This document shows, piece by piece, positions 42,301 through 48,540 of a stretch of 64,000 nucleotides of DNA; positions within the stretch are counted from its first letter, which is position 1, and each line of letters starts with the position of its first letter. The DNA comes from Megamerina dolium. Lineage: Eukaryota > Arthropoda > Insecta > Diptera > Megamerinidae. Made by a program: the position numbers and the translations under genes. The notes beneath the pieces were generated by a model. It was not told the DNA's origin, made no database searches, and worked only from the letters and a program-made list of their open reading frames with translations. The DNA lies in the NCBI GenBank assembly GCA_963854835.1, contig OY978526.1:39741640-39805639 (forward strand), read 5' to 3'.

Positions 42301-42758
42301 GAAGAATAAAAAAATCAAATTGGCATAAGTTAAAGATGAAAGAATATAACGTAAATATAGAAATCCTAGAGTCCTATCATACATACATACATATGTAGTA
42401 ATATCATTCAGCTCTACCAATTTAGTTGCAGTGCAATTTTGTTTTTATATATATTATTAAATATCATTTTTTTGATTAGCATCTATTTATTTTTGATTCT
42501 GTTGGTTTTTTTTTTCGTTTTTTTTTTTTACTATTATTAAGTTGTGTATTATTGTAGAATTTATAAAGGCAATTATTTATGTACATTTTTAATTGATATA
42601 AATGAAATTAAATTTATATACCTAAAAAATATATATATATATAATGTATTCTAGTAGGAGCCATTAAACAGCAGAGACGTTTGGCTAATAGAGATCATCC
42701 ATATCAGAGAGCTGCGGTTGGGGTCGCGGCTAAACCAGGCTTTATTGAAATTCAGTAA
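6200..42758 (+). CDS. how: how (held out wings) STAR/KH RNA-binding protein, C-terminal six coding exons (partial gene)
   Basis: Six exons join in phase to about 299 residues ending EIQ-stop. The fly protein is about 405 residues from memory, so about 100 N-terminal residues (start and QUA1 dimerisation region) lie upstream of the window. Seen in order: the end of the QUA1/KH linker, a KH domain with its GPRG loop, QUA2 (exons 3-4), an Ala/Pro-rich segment, and a C-terminal tail with HPYQR. Known of the family: HOW, the fly homologue of Quaking, binds ACUAA-type elements and controls stability and splicing of muscle, tendon and glial mRNAs; the long isoform is nuclear. All introns have GT-AG ends. 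Inferred: a functional orthologue, since no exon carries a stop or frameshift. Confidence 0.95.
8729..9093 (-). mobile_element. Full-length tRNA-derived SINE
   Basis: Reading the minus strand from 9093, the element opens GGGTGCCGTAGCTCAGTGGT with a pol III A box, followed about 40 nt on by a B box (GGTTCAATACCC). A conserved body follows, and it ends TTAAGTGCCACAT plus an ATT-rich tail. It is flanked by the perfect 12-bp duplication ATTTCATATTTA (8717-8728 and 9094-9105). No protein is encoded. Confidence 0.85.
10738..11030 (+). repeat. Dispersed-repeat relic (TATACCTTGCATT... type)
   Basis: A pattern common in fly non-coding repeats: CATACCTTGCATTG, GGGTATATTGAGTTCG, then TTTAGCCATCTGTCGGTCCA and TCTGTTCG. 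The similarity to known repeats is from memory. No coding content was found and no ends could be defined. Confidence 0.4.
12664..12825 (+). mobile_element. Degenerate SINE fragment
   Basis: Recognisable pieces of the SINE: AAGGTCGTGTGGGTTCGATT (B-box zone), GAACTCTTTGAAAAAGCTCA and AAGTGTTCTGCCGGCGG, then AAGTAGATCTCTTCT. Both the head and the 3' tail are lost. It is the most diverged copy in the window. Confidence 0.6.
13594..13951 (+). mobile_element. Full-length tRNA-derived SINE
   Basis: Opens GGGTGCCGTGGCTCAGTGGT (A box TGGCTCAGTGG) with a B box near 13648 (GGTTCAATGCCC). The body carries GAACTCTGTGACAAAGCTCA, and the end is TTCGGGGCTTTAAGTGCCAC plus T-rich tail. The flanking duplication is 13 bp, ATGTTCATCCAAT / ATGTTTATCCAAT (13581-13593, 13952-13964; one mismatch). 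Confidence 0.87.
14739..14749. repeat. Target-site duplication, left (LINE)
   Basis: ATTTGTTCCGA, repeated exactly at 19276-19286 just after the LINE poly-A tail. It fixes both ends of the insertion. Confidence 0.9.
14858..16471 (+). CDS. LINE ORF1: Gag-like nucleic-acid-binding protein
   Basis: 537 codons starting at ATG 14858. The N-terminal ~190 residues are Ser/Thr/Asn-rich and probably disordered. Residues ~200-345 look like the RRM-like/PRE domain of Jockey ORF1 proteins (PPIFL, then [20 protein letters not shown]). Three CCHC-type knuckles follow: C358-C361-H366-C371, C377-C380-H384-C389 and C401-C404-H408-C415. A YASVLK motif and a Gln/Met-rich helical end follow. Known role of the family: binds the element RNA to form the RNP and direct it to the nucleus. 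The stop TGA overlaps the ORF2 start as ATGA. No break seen. Confidence 0.93.
   Translation: MSVQRSPLRQRQSPVNVCVNNNLQSPAQTPPISALSNKTVDTHCTSESNSANLLPAHIKNSSNFATTINTDKKNNLFYRDILSPSIPWSVQCASPAVTPTATTSKQSNNGTSTEVHDPVVKATSAMTNKEQVAIQTGIDRYITVVKRKRSPQNSKQMNSTKIQKQNTVPISSENRYALLSGDESDENIISKKNFKPPPIFLRERNSDKLISRITSLIGPKNFHVVPIRKGQIEETKVQIYSETHYRKVISEFDAVKKNYYTYQLKSSKGLIVVLKGVEPNVDINEIKLALQEEGFQAKTVFNILNKSNIPQPLYRIELQPETKPLKKGEVHPIYKIRYLLHRKITIEEPHKRTGPPQCSNCQEYGHTKTYCTLPAVCVICGDLHKSNICPKSKGDASIKKCSNCGGNHTANYRGCPVYTTLKLNFSASNQPLKPVEQTQIANSSKRQNIDATQFFSAIPNKNQTNSYASVLKQNPHQQSNVNNEQKHSLPTQQPSTLEHLLQTLIQNMNQFMNSMQTMMQEMMKNQSMLLQTLLSRP
16468..19116 (+). CDS. LINE ORF2: endonuclease-reverse transcriptase
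   Basis: 882 codons. Residues 1-~217 form an APE-type endonuclease: HWNANGL at 8-14, catalytic Glu in SETH (36-39), GDFNAKH (135-141) and SDHSP (210-214). The reverse transcriptase spans ~430-740: [63 protein letters not shown], then the catalytic FADDTA at 659-664 and [13 protein letters not shown]. No RNase H follows, as in Jockey. Its role is target nicking and target-primed reverse transcription. Start chosen: ATG 16468, overlapping the ORF1 stop, which suggests termination-reinitiation. No inactivating change seen. Confidence 0.94.
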   Translation: MSCLKICHWNANGLSQHRLELIQFLESSQIDIMMISETHFTDKNCYQIPYYKLYTTNHPHGKARGGTAILIKSRIKHHVLEDFSSVYLQATSICLEEYISNLVISAIYCPPRYSITEQQYKEFFSTLGSKFLVAGDFNAKHTHWGSRLITPKGKRLCSIITNHGYDVISNGQPTYWPTDKRKIPDLIDFGVAKGLQMENISTECNYDLSSDHSPTVISIKSPSPQSNCVRKKIDWLKFKKYINSHLPLSTVLRNGHDVDSALEKFNQLLSLALSSATCTKVCKQSNYSSYTPADIELLVRQKRRLRRQWQEFRSPNLKTQLQHCTRKLKQALKNKNNKELEEHIAKLTPGEASDYSLWKSAKKSNRPILTDSPIRLSDGNWARSNCEKGLAFANHLKSVFTPNPLSSQSSLPILTSQPCSITLKIKKKDIFKAIYKDLNPKKSPGPDKITGKMIKELPPASVIHLMHIFNAILRIKHYPKCWKTSKIIMIAKPGKDPTKVASYRPISLLPLLSKVFEKLLVMNITPFINLNQLIPQHQFGFRKQHGTIEQVHRIVTLIRNTFEEKKYCSAVFLDITQAFDKVWHDGLIYKLKLLLPANVSSLLSSYLTKRQFLVHHKDYTTNPLDIHAGVPQGSVLGPLLYLLYTSDMPNNNYTFISTFADDTAILCSRSNPIEATKLLQTHVDSLEIWLAKWRIKVNESKSVHVTFTLRLDTCPPLKINGQSVPQCSSTKYLGIHLDRRLTWKYHIEAKKTQIKLKMNQLWWLLHKRSKLNLEYKVLLYKAILKPIWTYGIQFWGTASPSNIEKLQRIQSKCLRIIVNAPWYMRNVNIHRDLNVSTISEEVAMSCRSYIQKLHSHPNPLARQLLLSKGHRRLKRKDTLNML
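19276..19286. repeat. Target-site duplication, right (LINE)
   Basis: An exact copy of the 11-bp sequence at 14739-14749. Confidence 0.9.
20200..20900 (-). pseudogene. Degraded LINE 3' fragment (endonuclease-RT family tail)
   Basis: Minus-strand pieces match the tail of the insertion at 31339-32021: a segment near 20840-20890 equivalent to [10 protein letters not shown], then [20 protein letters not shown] (about 20480-20550). Further pieces are [12 protein letters not shown] (about 20430-20460), [11 protein letters not shown] and [12 protein letters not shown] (about 20270-20390). Frameshifts and stops separate them. It keeps the YNHELYELY segment that the 31-kb copy has lost. It is part of a non-LTR family whose C-terminus (WLGHVxRM...GRPxxRWKD) is widespread in arthropods; RTE-like or related, not firmly placed. 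Confidence 0.7.
22098..23748 (+). mobile_element. Tc1-type DNA transposon with IR/DR ends
   Basis: 1651 bp between TA dinucleotides (22096-22097, 23749-23750). The ends are inverted repeats starting CAGTGGCTCACAGCTTATTT on the left and CAGTGGCTCCCAGCTTATTT on the right, ~27 bp with one mismatch. A second internal copy of the binding-site-like core GCTCACANCTTATTTCGTAC lies ~195 bp in from the left end (22298-22318) and ~200 bp in from the right (23527-23546, inverted). This is the IR/DR layout known from Tc1-like elements such as Bari and Sleeping Beauty relatives. The transposase inside is broken. Confidence 0.92.
22469..23487 (+). pseudogene. Tc1-family transposase, inactivated
   Basis: Starts ATG 22469 ([11 protein letters not shown]). 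Residues 1-~110 hold the two HTH DNA-binding modules ([20 protein letters not shown]). The DDE domain follows with Asp152 (FADESKF), [15 protein letters not shown] and a second Asp in [10 protein letters not shown] (~243). The open frame ends at TGA after codon 258. The family sequence continues in a different frame from about 23243 ([13 protein letters not shown] with the catalytic Glu at 23299-23301) to TAA 23485-23487. There is also an in-frame TAG at 23308-23310, where the family has Trp (ENLW). Total span ~340 codons, normal for Tc1. One frameshift plus one nonsense change make it inactive as it stands. Confidence 0.92.
24412..25021 (-). pseudogene. Mariner transposase fossil with internal deletion
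   Basis: The minus strand shows an N-terminal HTH-region match (LDENPCQT near 24900-24930) and [11 protein letters not shown] near 24830. A jump then skips the first catalytic Asp region. The C-terminal part has a diverged HDNARPH-type motif (YDKACPH), [18 protein letters not shown] (matching SPDLAPSDY), FFRSM and [13 protein letters not shown]. The second motif spacing fits DD34D mariners. Several stops and frameshifts; not functional. Confidence 0.75.
25354..26113. mobile_element. Non-coding inverted-repeat element (MITE/foldback-like)
   Basis: About 100 bp at the left (from TAAGGTGGGTTAA) and about 100 bp at the right (ending ACCTACCTTA) are imperfect inverted repeats. The best-matching core is CATAAAATTTGGATNATTNC near 25419 and, inverted, near 26070. 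The interior has several ~70-bp units alternating between strands, each with TATGTTCAGRGGAAAT and ATCATACATNTNANCNCTCT. No ORF of note and no coding similarity, so it would need an outside transposase. A relative lies at 48541-49110. Confidence 0.6.
26200..26226. repeat. (CA)n microsatellite
   Basis: A run of CA dinucleotides downstream of the inverted-repeat element. Confidence 0.85.
27608..27927 (-). mobile_element. 5'-truncated SINE with a different 3' tail
   Basis: On the minus strand it begins inside the A-box region (TTAGTGCGTTGGCCTTCTGA) and keeps the B box (GGTTCAATCCCC in reverse reading near 27893). It lacks ~25 bp of the body. Its 3' end is not the usual CTTCGGGGC tail: after GGAAGAGAAGCTCAGTGG it runs GTATCACAATGGGCA...GCAGCCACAAAACCTAACC. 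A possible 6-bp duplication CTCGTA flanks it (27602-27607, 27928-27933). Confidence 0.7.
28190..28306 (+). CDS. how: how coding exon 2 of window (KH core, GPRG loop)
   Basis: A 39-codon exon between a pyrimidine-rich acceptor (CCCTCTTTACAG) and donor GTATGT. It encodes the KH core: [20 protein letters not shown], then [19 protein letters not shown]. The GPRG tetrapeptide is the RNA-binding GxxG loop. It is in phase 0 on both sides. Confidence 0.96.
30929..31292 (+). mobile_element. Full-length tRNA-derived SINE
   Basis: Opens GGGTGCCGTAGCTCAGTGGT with the canonical B box GGTTCAATCCCC at about 30981, and ends GGGCTTTAAGTGCCACATAT plus (TTTA)n. The flanking duplication is ATGCCATTAT / ATGCCATAAT (30919-30928, 31293-31302). 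It lies 46 bp upstream of a truncated LINE insertion. Confidence 0.85.
31339..32021 (+). pseudogene. 5'-truncated LINE copy with target-site duplication
   Basis: Begins inside the reverse transcriptase ([16 protein letters not shown], the 'GLRQGDPLS' motif) and contains [14 protein letters not shown], where the catalytic YADD has become YADN. It continues to the family tail ([36 protein letters not shown]) and a stop at 31975-31977. A short 3' UTR ends GGCCACATAAGTAAGTAAGT. The exact 12-bp duplication ACTTATAAACTC lies at 31327-31338 and 32022-32033. It is a dead-on-arrival insertion, as usual for LINEs. The apparent start upstream belongs to the neighbouring SINE tail and is not real. Confidence 0.85.
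34130..34707 (-). pseudogene. Mariner-superfamily transposase fossil
   Basis: Minus strand: [20 protein letters not shown] and [19 protein letters not shown] (34350-34520) match a transposase group common in insects (xHFxLNGYVNKQNxRIWxxxN...KVTVWCGxxxGGIIGP). Next comes a QDGA-type Asp motif ([12 protein letters not shown], about 34300-34330). Past stops are traces of the WGxVKxxVYxN and VIREIEPE segments (about 34160-34260). The right edge CACCCTG at 34701-34707, followed by TA, looks like the terminal repeat. The 5' part of the gene is missing. Not functional. Confidence 0.65.
34989..35129 (+). CDS. how: how coding exon 3 of window (KH C-terminal half)
   Basis: A 47-codon phase-0 exon between AATTGTAG and GTAAGTG. 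It starts [20 protein letters not shown] and ends VQKLLVP, the C-terminal half of the extended STAR-type KH domain. Confidence 0.96.
35130..35641 (+). other. how: Short how intron before the QUA2 exon
   Basis: A 512-bp AT-rich intron with donor GTAAGTG. Its 3' end reads ACTAACCAACAG, with no pyrimidine tract. Confidence 0.85.
35642..35741 (+). CDS. how: how coding exon 4 of window (QUA2)
   Basis: 33 codons plus one base. [20 protein letters not shown] is the QUA2 motif, which contacts RNA beside the KH domain. The donor is G|GTATGT. The acceptor is unusually weak: the 20 bases before the AG are A-rich and carry ACTAACC instead of a pyrimidine tract (see findings). Confidence 0.95.
35742..36212 (+). 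other. how: Short how intron with a 70-nt CT-rich tract
   Basis: A 471-bp intron. About 35 bases after the donor, a pyrimidine-rich tract of repeated TCTCTTTCTC and CTCTCTCT units runs over 35775-35842. Such tracts can bind PTB-type splicing regulators; that role is inference. Confidence 0.75.
36213..36515 (+). CDS. how: how coding exon 5 of window (Ala/Pro-rich linker)
   Basis: The first two bases complete an Ala codon. 100 codons follow, then one base that pairs with exon 6 to give Val. The product has the motifs [41 protein letters not shown] and LLTEYADHS. The donor is G|GTGGGT at 36515/36516. Unspliced reading continues only seven codons (GGLFAR-stop, TAA at 36533-36535). Confidence 0.93.
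36516..36535 (+). other. how: Possible short how C-terminus by intron retention (GGLFAR-stop)
   Basis: If the exon 5 donor is not used, translation runs on from HS to GGLFAR and stops at TAA 36533-36535. That product lacks the HPYQR nuclear tail of exon 6, which is the known difference between long and short HOW/QKI forms. Whether such a transcript exists cannot be seen from DNA. Confidence 0.35.
37600..38110 (-). pseudogene. Mariner-like transposase fossil
   Basis: On the minus strand, in broken frames, are traces of a [12 protein letters not shown] motif (about 38040-38080). A C-terminal segment LLPYLKTQ...[15 protein letters not shown] (about 37750-37850) resembles the LFPHLKxxLxGxxF...EVxxAVxxYF region of mariner/SETMAR-like transposases. 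Frameshifts and stops throughout. Assigned from memory of the family pattern. Confidence 0.45.
40260..40620 (-). pseudogene. Tc1-like transposase fossil
   Basis: Minus-strand phrases [13 protein letters not shown] and FIIQQDNA (second catalytic Asp motif, about 40370-40420), followed by [12 protein letters not shown] (the catalytic Glu motif IENxWDxL, about 40310-40350). The spacing between them is much shorter than in working Tc1 proteins, so sequence has been lost. Not functional. Confidence 0.55.
40783..40912 (+). mobile_element. 3' SINE fragment
   Basis: Contains CTCAGAAAAAGTGATGT, then AATATAAGTAGGTCCCTTCT, the AGAGAAGCTCAACC segment and a diverged end (GCCTTCGGACCTTATAAG). The tRNA-like head is absent. 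Confidence 0.65.
42655..42758 (+). CDS. how: how last coding exon (long nuclear isoform tail)
   Basis: The acceptor is TATTCTAG. The first two bases complete Val with the G of exon 5. The exon then encodes [20 protein letters not shown] and ends [11 protein letters not shown]. The HPYQR core matches the nuclear-localising tail of HOW(L) and QKI-5. It lies 6.1 kb from exon 5. The acceptor is preceded by an (AT)n run and has a poor pyrimidine tract. Confidence 0.94.
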
Positions 42759-43453
42759 AAATAAAGAAAAATGATAACAAGAAGAAATACATAAAAAGCG
42801 AACAAAAATAAAAATTAATTGCATTAAGTTGAAAAATAGTTTATTAAAGCAATCTCATTGTTTTTTAAGTTACATACCTAATGATTTTATTGAAATTTTA
42901 CTTAAAGAAGTTGATCGATTGTGTTTTTGCTAAATTGATTTGAAAAAAATTTTTTTTTTAACTTATCACAAAAAAAACCATAAAAAGTAGTAATGATAAT
43001 GATAATGATAATAAAACGCCTGTAAAGCTGAGACCCCATAATGCTTGTAGCATGAGAAGATGAAAAAACTCTGATTATATCCATATCCGACTTGTTACTT
43101 GCATATGAATTAAAACGATTTTCCCAATTTTCAGCTTAACAGGTTAGTTGTGTTTATGTTACATCTATTTTTCAATGAATTGTATTTAAAAAATGTGTAT
43201 TTTTTTTCTTTCAAAATGGGATTTTTAAATAAGTTTTTTTTTTGTGTTTATATCCCTTGATTCAATATTTAATCTATAATCATACATAAGTAACAGCATA
43301 TTTCTTCTATTGTGACGTTTACATTTTTTTTTACAAAAAAAAAAAAAAGAACGATTAGGAAAAAGAAAAACACTTGTAAAAGTTGAAATAGTAAATTGTT
43401 TGACTGTTGACTTGTGCCTTTGCGACAATTTATTTACATGTATGTACATATAT

Positions 43454-43459
43454 GATATA

Positions 43460-43534
<75 letters not shown>
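43454..43534. repeat. (AT)n microsatellite
   Basis: About 80 bp of alternating AT with one TTT interruption near the left end, about 0.7 kb after the how stop codon. Confidence 0.95.
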
Positions 43535-43539
<5 letters not shown>

Positions 43540-43778
43540 TGCATACTTACCTTATACATGTATATGAAATTTATAAAATTTGTTAAATATTAGTGAAAAA
43601 GGAACTTTTTTTGTAAAAGATGATTGAGCACAGTTTCAATCAATCTTGCTACCTACCCTTTTTATATACTATATACAATTATATTTAAAATTTATACTGA
43701 ACACCCAATCATCAAGGAGCAGAGTATTTTTGAACGTGAATTTTCTCTAGAGATAGTTCGTAAACTTCAGAATATCTT

Positions 43779-43809
<31 letters not shown>

Positions 43810-46133
43810 GAAATTGTTTGTTTTGTTTTTAGTATCCAATGATACCAATACCAGTGAAATATAAATCAGTTGTTTTTGTATTAATTAAGTCTTAATCGTT
43901 ATAAACAATATATACAATATATGAAGAAATAAACAAACAAACATATAAATATAAATTTTGTATACTACTTGAAAGCAATTCAAATAAAATAAAGATCAAT
44001 GATTTTGTTGAAATCAAAATTTTGCAATTCTTTTTATTGAACTTGAACTTTATATAGATAATATTTTAATTTAACATACATATGTACATCATGCCTATAT
44101 GTATATAGTAGGTATGTAGTAAATGAATATATTATATAGAAATCAAATTAACAAAAACAATTAAAAAATTATTAACCAAATTAACTCATTGATCGATCAC
44201 TAATGTTTTAGAATTTGCAAAACTTAATACATGTAATTTATTAATAAACATAATTTCTTCTCTGTCAACTCTTGATAATACTTATTAATAATAATAATAA
44301 TAATAATAATTGAACATTTCTCAGTATATGCATACATACTTGTGTAGTATAATAAATAGTTATTTACAATTTTTAGTCAATAAGTTGTTATGCTCTGGCA
44401 ACACTGCATATTACCATATCGGCTCGGCTATGCTACTGCGAGGACTAAACAATTAGCTGTGGATGATGCAAACCATATGAAGGATCACATTAGGAATGTT
44501 GTAATTTCATACATAAATTTCATCTTCAATAAACAAAAAATTAACAGCAAATTAATGAATTAATTAACATGAAATATTTATGTTTATTTAATCGAATAAC
44601 AAAAACAAAAACAACAACAAAATTAATCAACTAAATGAAATCTGCATACATACAATACTCTCGTATATGTATGTACTATAAATATTAATTGAAGTGGTTG
44701 TGGTTATCATTAGATTACATAGATTCTAATACTTATTAATTGACATCAAGTCTAAAAACTAAAAGTGAAACAATGCATTTGCTTTCTTTTCTATGTTATC
44801 CCCATAAACTTGAATAATGTCTATTATTTTCAAATAATAATAATAAAAATTTGCTCACACACACACACACGCACACTCTTGCCATTGTATGTATTCAAAT
44901 ACATCACATTCTCACATCATGTTCACTGCTATTTTGAAAATATTTCAAAATTCTATTAATAATAACACCACCACTATATACTACATACATATAAATATAC
45001 TAAATATAATAAATCAGATAAATTAACATAATCTAACTTTGTAATCCACTATGAAAATCATATTAAAAACGTCAATAATATCATTTAATTTTGAATAGAA
45101 ATTTTCTACAACAGCAATTATTCAATGAGAAAATTAAACTAAATTTTATGTTGATTAATTAACTTAGGTAATCAATTATTCGATATGTATAAATTGTATG
45201 TGCACAAATCACTTTACAGAAATATATATGTATATATAATGTACATAGAGATAACTCAAATCGAAATTACAACAATAATAACTACTACTACTGCATATAC
45301 AATTTTACAAATCACACAATTGATTGCTAATTCAATATCTATATAAATATACAATAAAATATGCATAAATGTAATTTAATAAATGTTATAGAAATCTTTA
45401 TTCAAAATAAATTCAATAATTTTATTGCTAAATTAAACTAACCAAAGGCCAAGTTAACTAAAACAATTTTCAATAAATACTTAATTCATGTTTTTGTAAA
45501 TTAAAATTTTGAGCTCAAAAAAAAAAACAACAAAAAATAGTATTTATCTACATACATATATCTATAAAAATAAAAACGTACATTAATTGATAAATGTATT
45601 AATACTTATCCTCTACATATTAATTAATTATTATTTTATTTATTCTTTTCTGTTGCACAATTTGCTAATCGAAGAAATATGATGAATGTCAAGCAGCATT
45701 TTTTCCTTTTTAATACATAATTAAATATTGAACCTAAACAAAAAAAAAAAAAAAAACAAAACAAAAAAAGAAATCATTTATTCATATGTAATTGATAAAT
45801 GAATAGATTATTTATGAAAAAAACAAAAAAAAGAAAATATCACTTGTTATAGCATAAAAAATCGGCAGTAGTCCAACATTTACTAATCTCAGATTTCAAA
45901 TATCAATTACATTTGTAAATTGTTCTTTTTTTGCTCACTTATCTGGCGTGTAGAAATGAAATAAAATTGTCTTTGTAGAAATAATCACCATCAAATTGAC
46001 TTTTTACTCCATTTCTCGCTCTCACACACACACACACAAATACACACATACTCATATCATAATATTGTATATGAGGCATTAATTTGATACTAACTGATAT
46101 TAATCATTAAGCATTATAATTTTGTATGTTTTT

Positions 46134-46170
46134 CTTTCTCTCTCTCTCTCTCTCTCTCTCTGTTTCTCTC
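46134..46170. repeat. (TC)n tract
   Basis: An uninterrupted run of TC dinucleotides, continued by TTCTCTCTACTGTTTC. It could serve as a polypyrimidine tract for the candidate splice site at 46218. Confidence 0.9.
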
Positions 46171-46218
46171 TACTGTTTCTTTTATTTACATGCGCTAACA
46201 CATCCGGTGCCATGGTAG

Positions 46219-46238
46219 CCGAAATAACAAACCTTTAG
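46219..46238 (+). CDS. Candidate alternative last how exon (AEITNL-stop)
   Basis: A long (TC)n tract (46134-46170) is followed by GCTAAC (46194-46199, branch-point-like). The next AG is at 46217-46218, about 20 nt on, with no earlier AG. From 46219 the phase required by exon 5 gives Ala-Glu-Ile-Thr-Asn-Leu and then TAG at 46236-46238. The small island around 46200-46290 is richer in GC than its surroundings. This is a prediction from splice geometry only; no homology was checked. Confidence 0.25.
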
Positions 46239-46289
46239 AGATGCGATTGTATGCGCGAAAACCTGACTTGATGCTACCCTTTTTTTCCT

Positions 46290-48020
46290 CTTACGTTATC
46301 GTTATCGTGCAACATTTTATATAATTCTGCAATTTATTATATATTTTTACAAATGCTAGCAAATTTTACAATACTTTTTTTTATATACGCAAAAGCACAT
46401 TTAAACGCACAAACAAACCAAAAAAAAAAAATAAAAATAAAAAATCGTACCAGCAATCTAAAAAGAAATGAAATCATAGTGCGTGAGGATATAAACTACC
46501 GAACAATAGCAGAAGCAGCAGCCATCACCATCACAACACACTATATTATTGACTACGTGCATACAAATTATTTGTGCCATGTTGCCAGAGAAGACACTAC
46601 GACAGAACAAGAACAGCAAGAACAACAGAAGAATATTACCATTAGTCCAGCATATTTGGACAATTCACATACACTTCATAGATATAAATTTAATTATAAT
46701 TTATTACTTAATACAAGTATTTTATTGGAAAGTTGTAATAAATCATGAATCTATTGTATGTTTATCAACAAGCAAAAACAAACAAAAAACAGAATTCGAA
46801 CAAATTTCGTAGAAATAAAATAGAGAAAAAAGTAGAAAACTACATCTTTGTACATACCAATATGTATCGTATAAGTAACAATTTGTAAGATTGCTTGAAA
46901 TTGCAAGGAATATATGTACAAAACGATAGGAAAACAAAAATTCAATATTTTTAGGTATTATTATGCTACCTACTTACTTCATTTTGTTCATAGCACACAA
47001 ATGTATTAAATTGCAATGGTATAATTACATTGTGCATATGAAAGCAACAACAACAACAAACTAGAAAAACACTATCAACCATCAACTCTCATTCTCCCAA
47101 GCTCCATCATCTTGTTTGCATCCTGTTCATAAATTAAATGTGTAATAATAATATTAAATACTACATGATATGTATTATTTTATGATTAGAAATTTTTGAT
47201 TGTTTTATATGTAATCTAAATATTATTTTATTCTCTCACAAGAAATCGTCGGACATTTTGTTAATAAATATCTACTATTATTGAATTTTTTTTTTTTATT
47301 TTTAAAAATATACCTACACATACAAACATAATAACACATTAATTTATTATGTACTCACTATTTAATAATTTGGTAATACCTTAATTGTGTAATAATAGAT
47401 TATATTATATTTTATGTAAATTTATAACAACTAAAAGAACAAGCGCCATATTTAGCTCATAAATAATTATTATTATGATGATGATGATGATGATGATGAT
47501 GAGGATAATGAAAAAGTAATAATACATACATATGTATAAATAAATAGTACATTATTCACATTATAGTAGTCGTGCATGCATATCCACACGAATATGTTAC
47601 ATATTAAATATTTTCAAATTCTTTGTTGAATCGACTTTTCCATGTGCCACGTTGAAACATACACATTTTACTATACAGTACTTAATATGTATGAAAGTGG
47701 GCATCGATTTTAAAGAACCTACATATAATAATTTTTAATTCATTTTATTCAAATTAAATAAAACATGTTTTCTTCAAATTGTAACAAATTTATTCAGTAT
47801 ATATACTTACATATTAGTTCAATAGGCCAGGAATTTTCCACTAATTGAAAAAACAAAATACCTGATTAGTGCATGGATGAAAATATGAATTTGGACGGGA
47901 GAGCATGGAAAGGTGCGCTTTACCCTCATATTGAGTTTTATGAAGTTGTTTTTTTTTTTGTTCAATGTCTCGAGTTGTATTAACGTTGCAAAATTGATTA
48001 AAAAAAATCAATCCATTCCT
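46290..48020. other. AT-rich intergenic stretch, no gene seen
   Basis: The longest open frame (46353-46748, 131 codons) is Lys/Asn/Thr/Ile-rich and matches no family I know. It reads through simple A-rich sequence and is probably chance. Confidence 0.6.
47472..47500. repeat. (ATG)n microsatellite
   Basis: A run of GATGAT trinucleotides in AT-rich intergenic sequence. Similar GAT runs occur near 4937 and 42208. Confidence 0.9.
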
Positions 48021-48021
48021 T

Positions 48022-48442
48022 TTTGATATGTAGATCGTGGATTGAATCTTCGGCTGAAGCACAACTCTGATATCGAAAAGATTTTAATTGATATAATAAC
48101 AATAATAATATAAGTAGGTCCCTTGTTAGGTTAAGTTCGGTTCCGGCAGTAACAATTTGCAAAAAATCCTTCTTAAAAGAGCTCTGTGGCAAAACTAAGT
48201 CAAAGTGATGCCACAAGGGTTCTGCCGTTCGGAACCGGCTATTATAAGTAGGTCCCTTCTAATGCTGTCCAAATTGAACACGCACAACAGTGTTGGAAGA
48301 GAAGCTCGGTGGTATCACAATGGGCAGCCACATAACCTAACCTAGGTCCCTTTTAATACTGTCAAAAAATTTAACACACGCAACACTTGTGGAAGAGAAG
48401 TTAACCAAAGCGATCTTTGGGACCTAAAGTACCACATATTTA
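48022..48442 (+). mobile_element. Composite SINE remnant carrying both tail types
   Basis: A tRNA-like B-box region (GTAGATCGTGGATTGAATCT) is followed by body segments. The first 3' end is GCTCGGTGGTATCACAATGG...CACATAACCTAACCTA. A second partial body follows, ending in the usual GACCTAAAGTACCACATATT tail. It is either two adjoining SINEs or one inserted in another, both decayed. Confidence 0.6.
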
Positions 48443-48540
48443 ACTATTTTTTATTAATATATAAATATTTTACTAATATATAAAAATGAAGTGATGAGAG
48501 AGAGAGAACGAGAGAAAATTCTGGTTACACAGCCCTGTTT

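Larger units (their letters stand above)
36516..42654 (+). other. how: 6.1-kb last how intron
   Basis: AT-rich, with two transposase fossils and a SINE fragment (listed separately), a GAT repeat at 42208-42234 and poly-T runs near 42505-42530. No other gene seen. Confidence 0.8.
42759..46200 (+). other. how: Probable how 3' UTR and downstream AT-rich DNA
   Basis: Follows the how stop codon. Very AT-rich, with several AATAAA signals (for example near 43927 and 43984), a long (AT)n at 43454-43534 and AAT repeats at 43779-43808 and 44288-44311. ACTAAY motifs, the HOW target core, occur at 45437, 45882 and 46089. The real polyadenylation site cannot be told from sequence. Open frames here are low-complexity. 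Confidence 0.5.

Noticed and set aside
46353..46748. 131-codon open frame on the + strand
   Set aside because: Low-complexity Lys/Asn/Thr/Gln composition, no family resemblance, and it runs through A-rich simple sequence; expected by chance.
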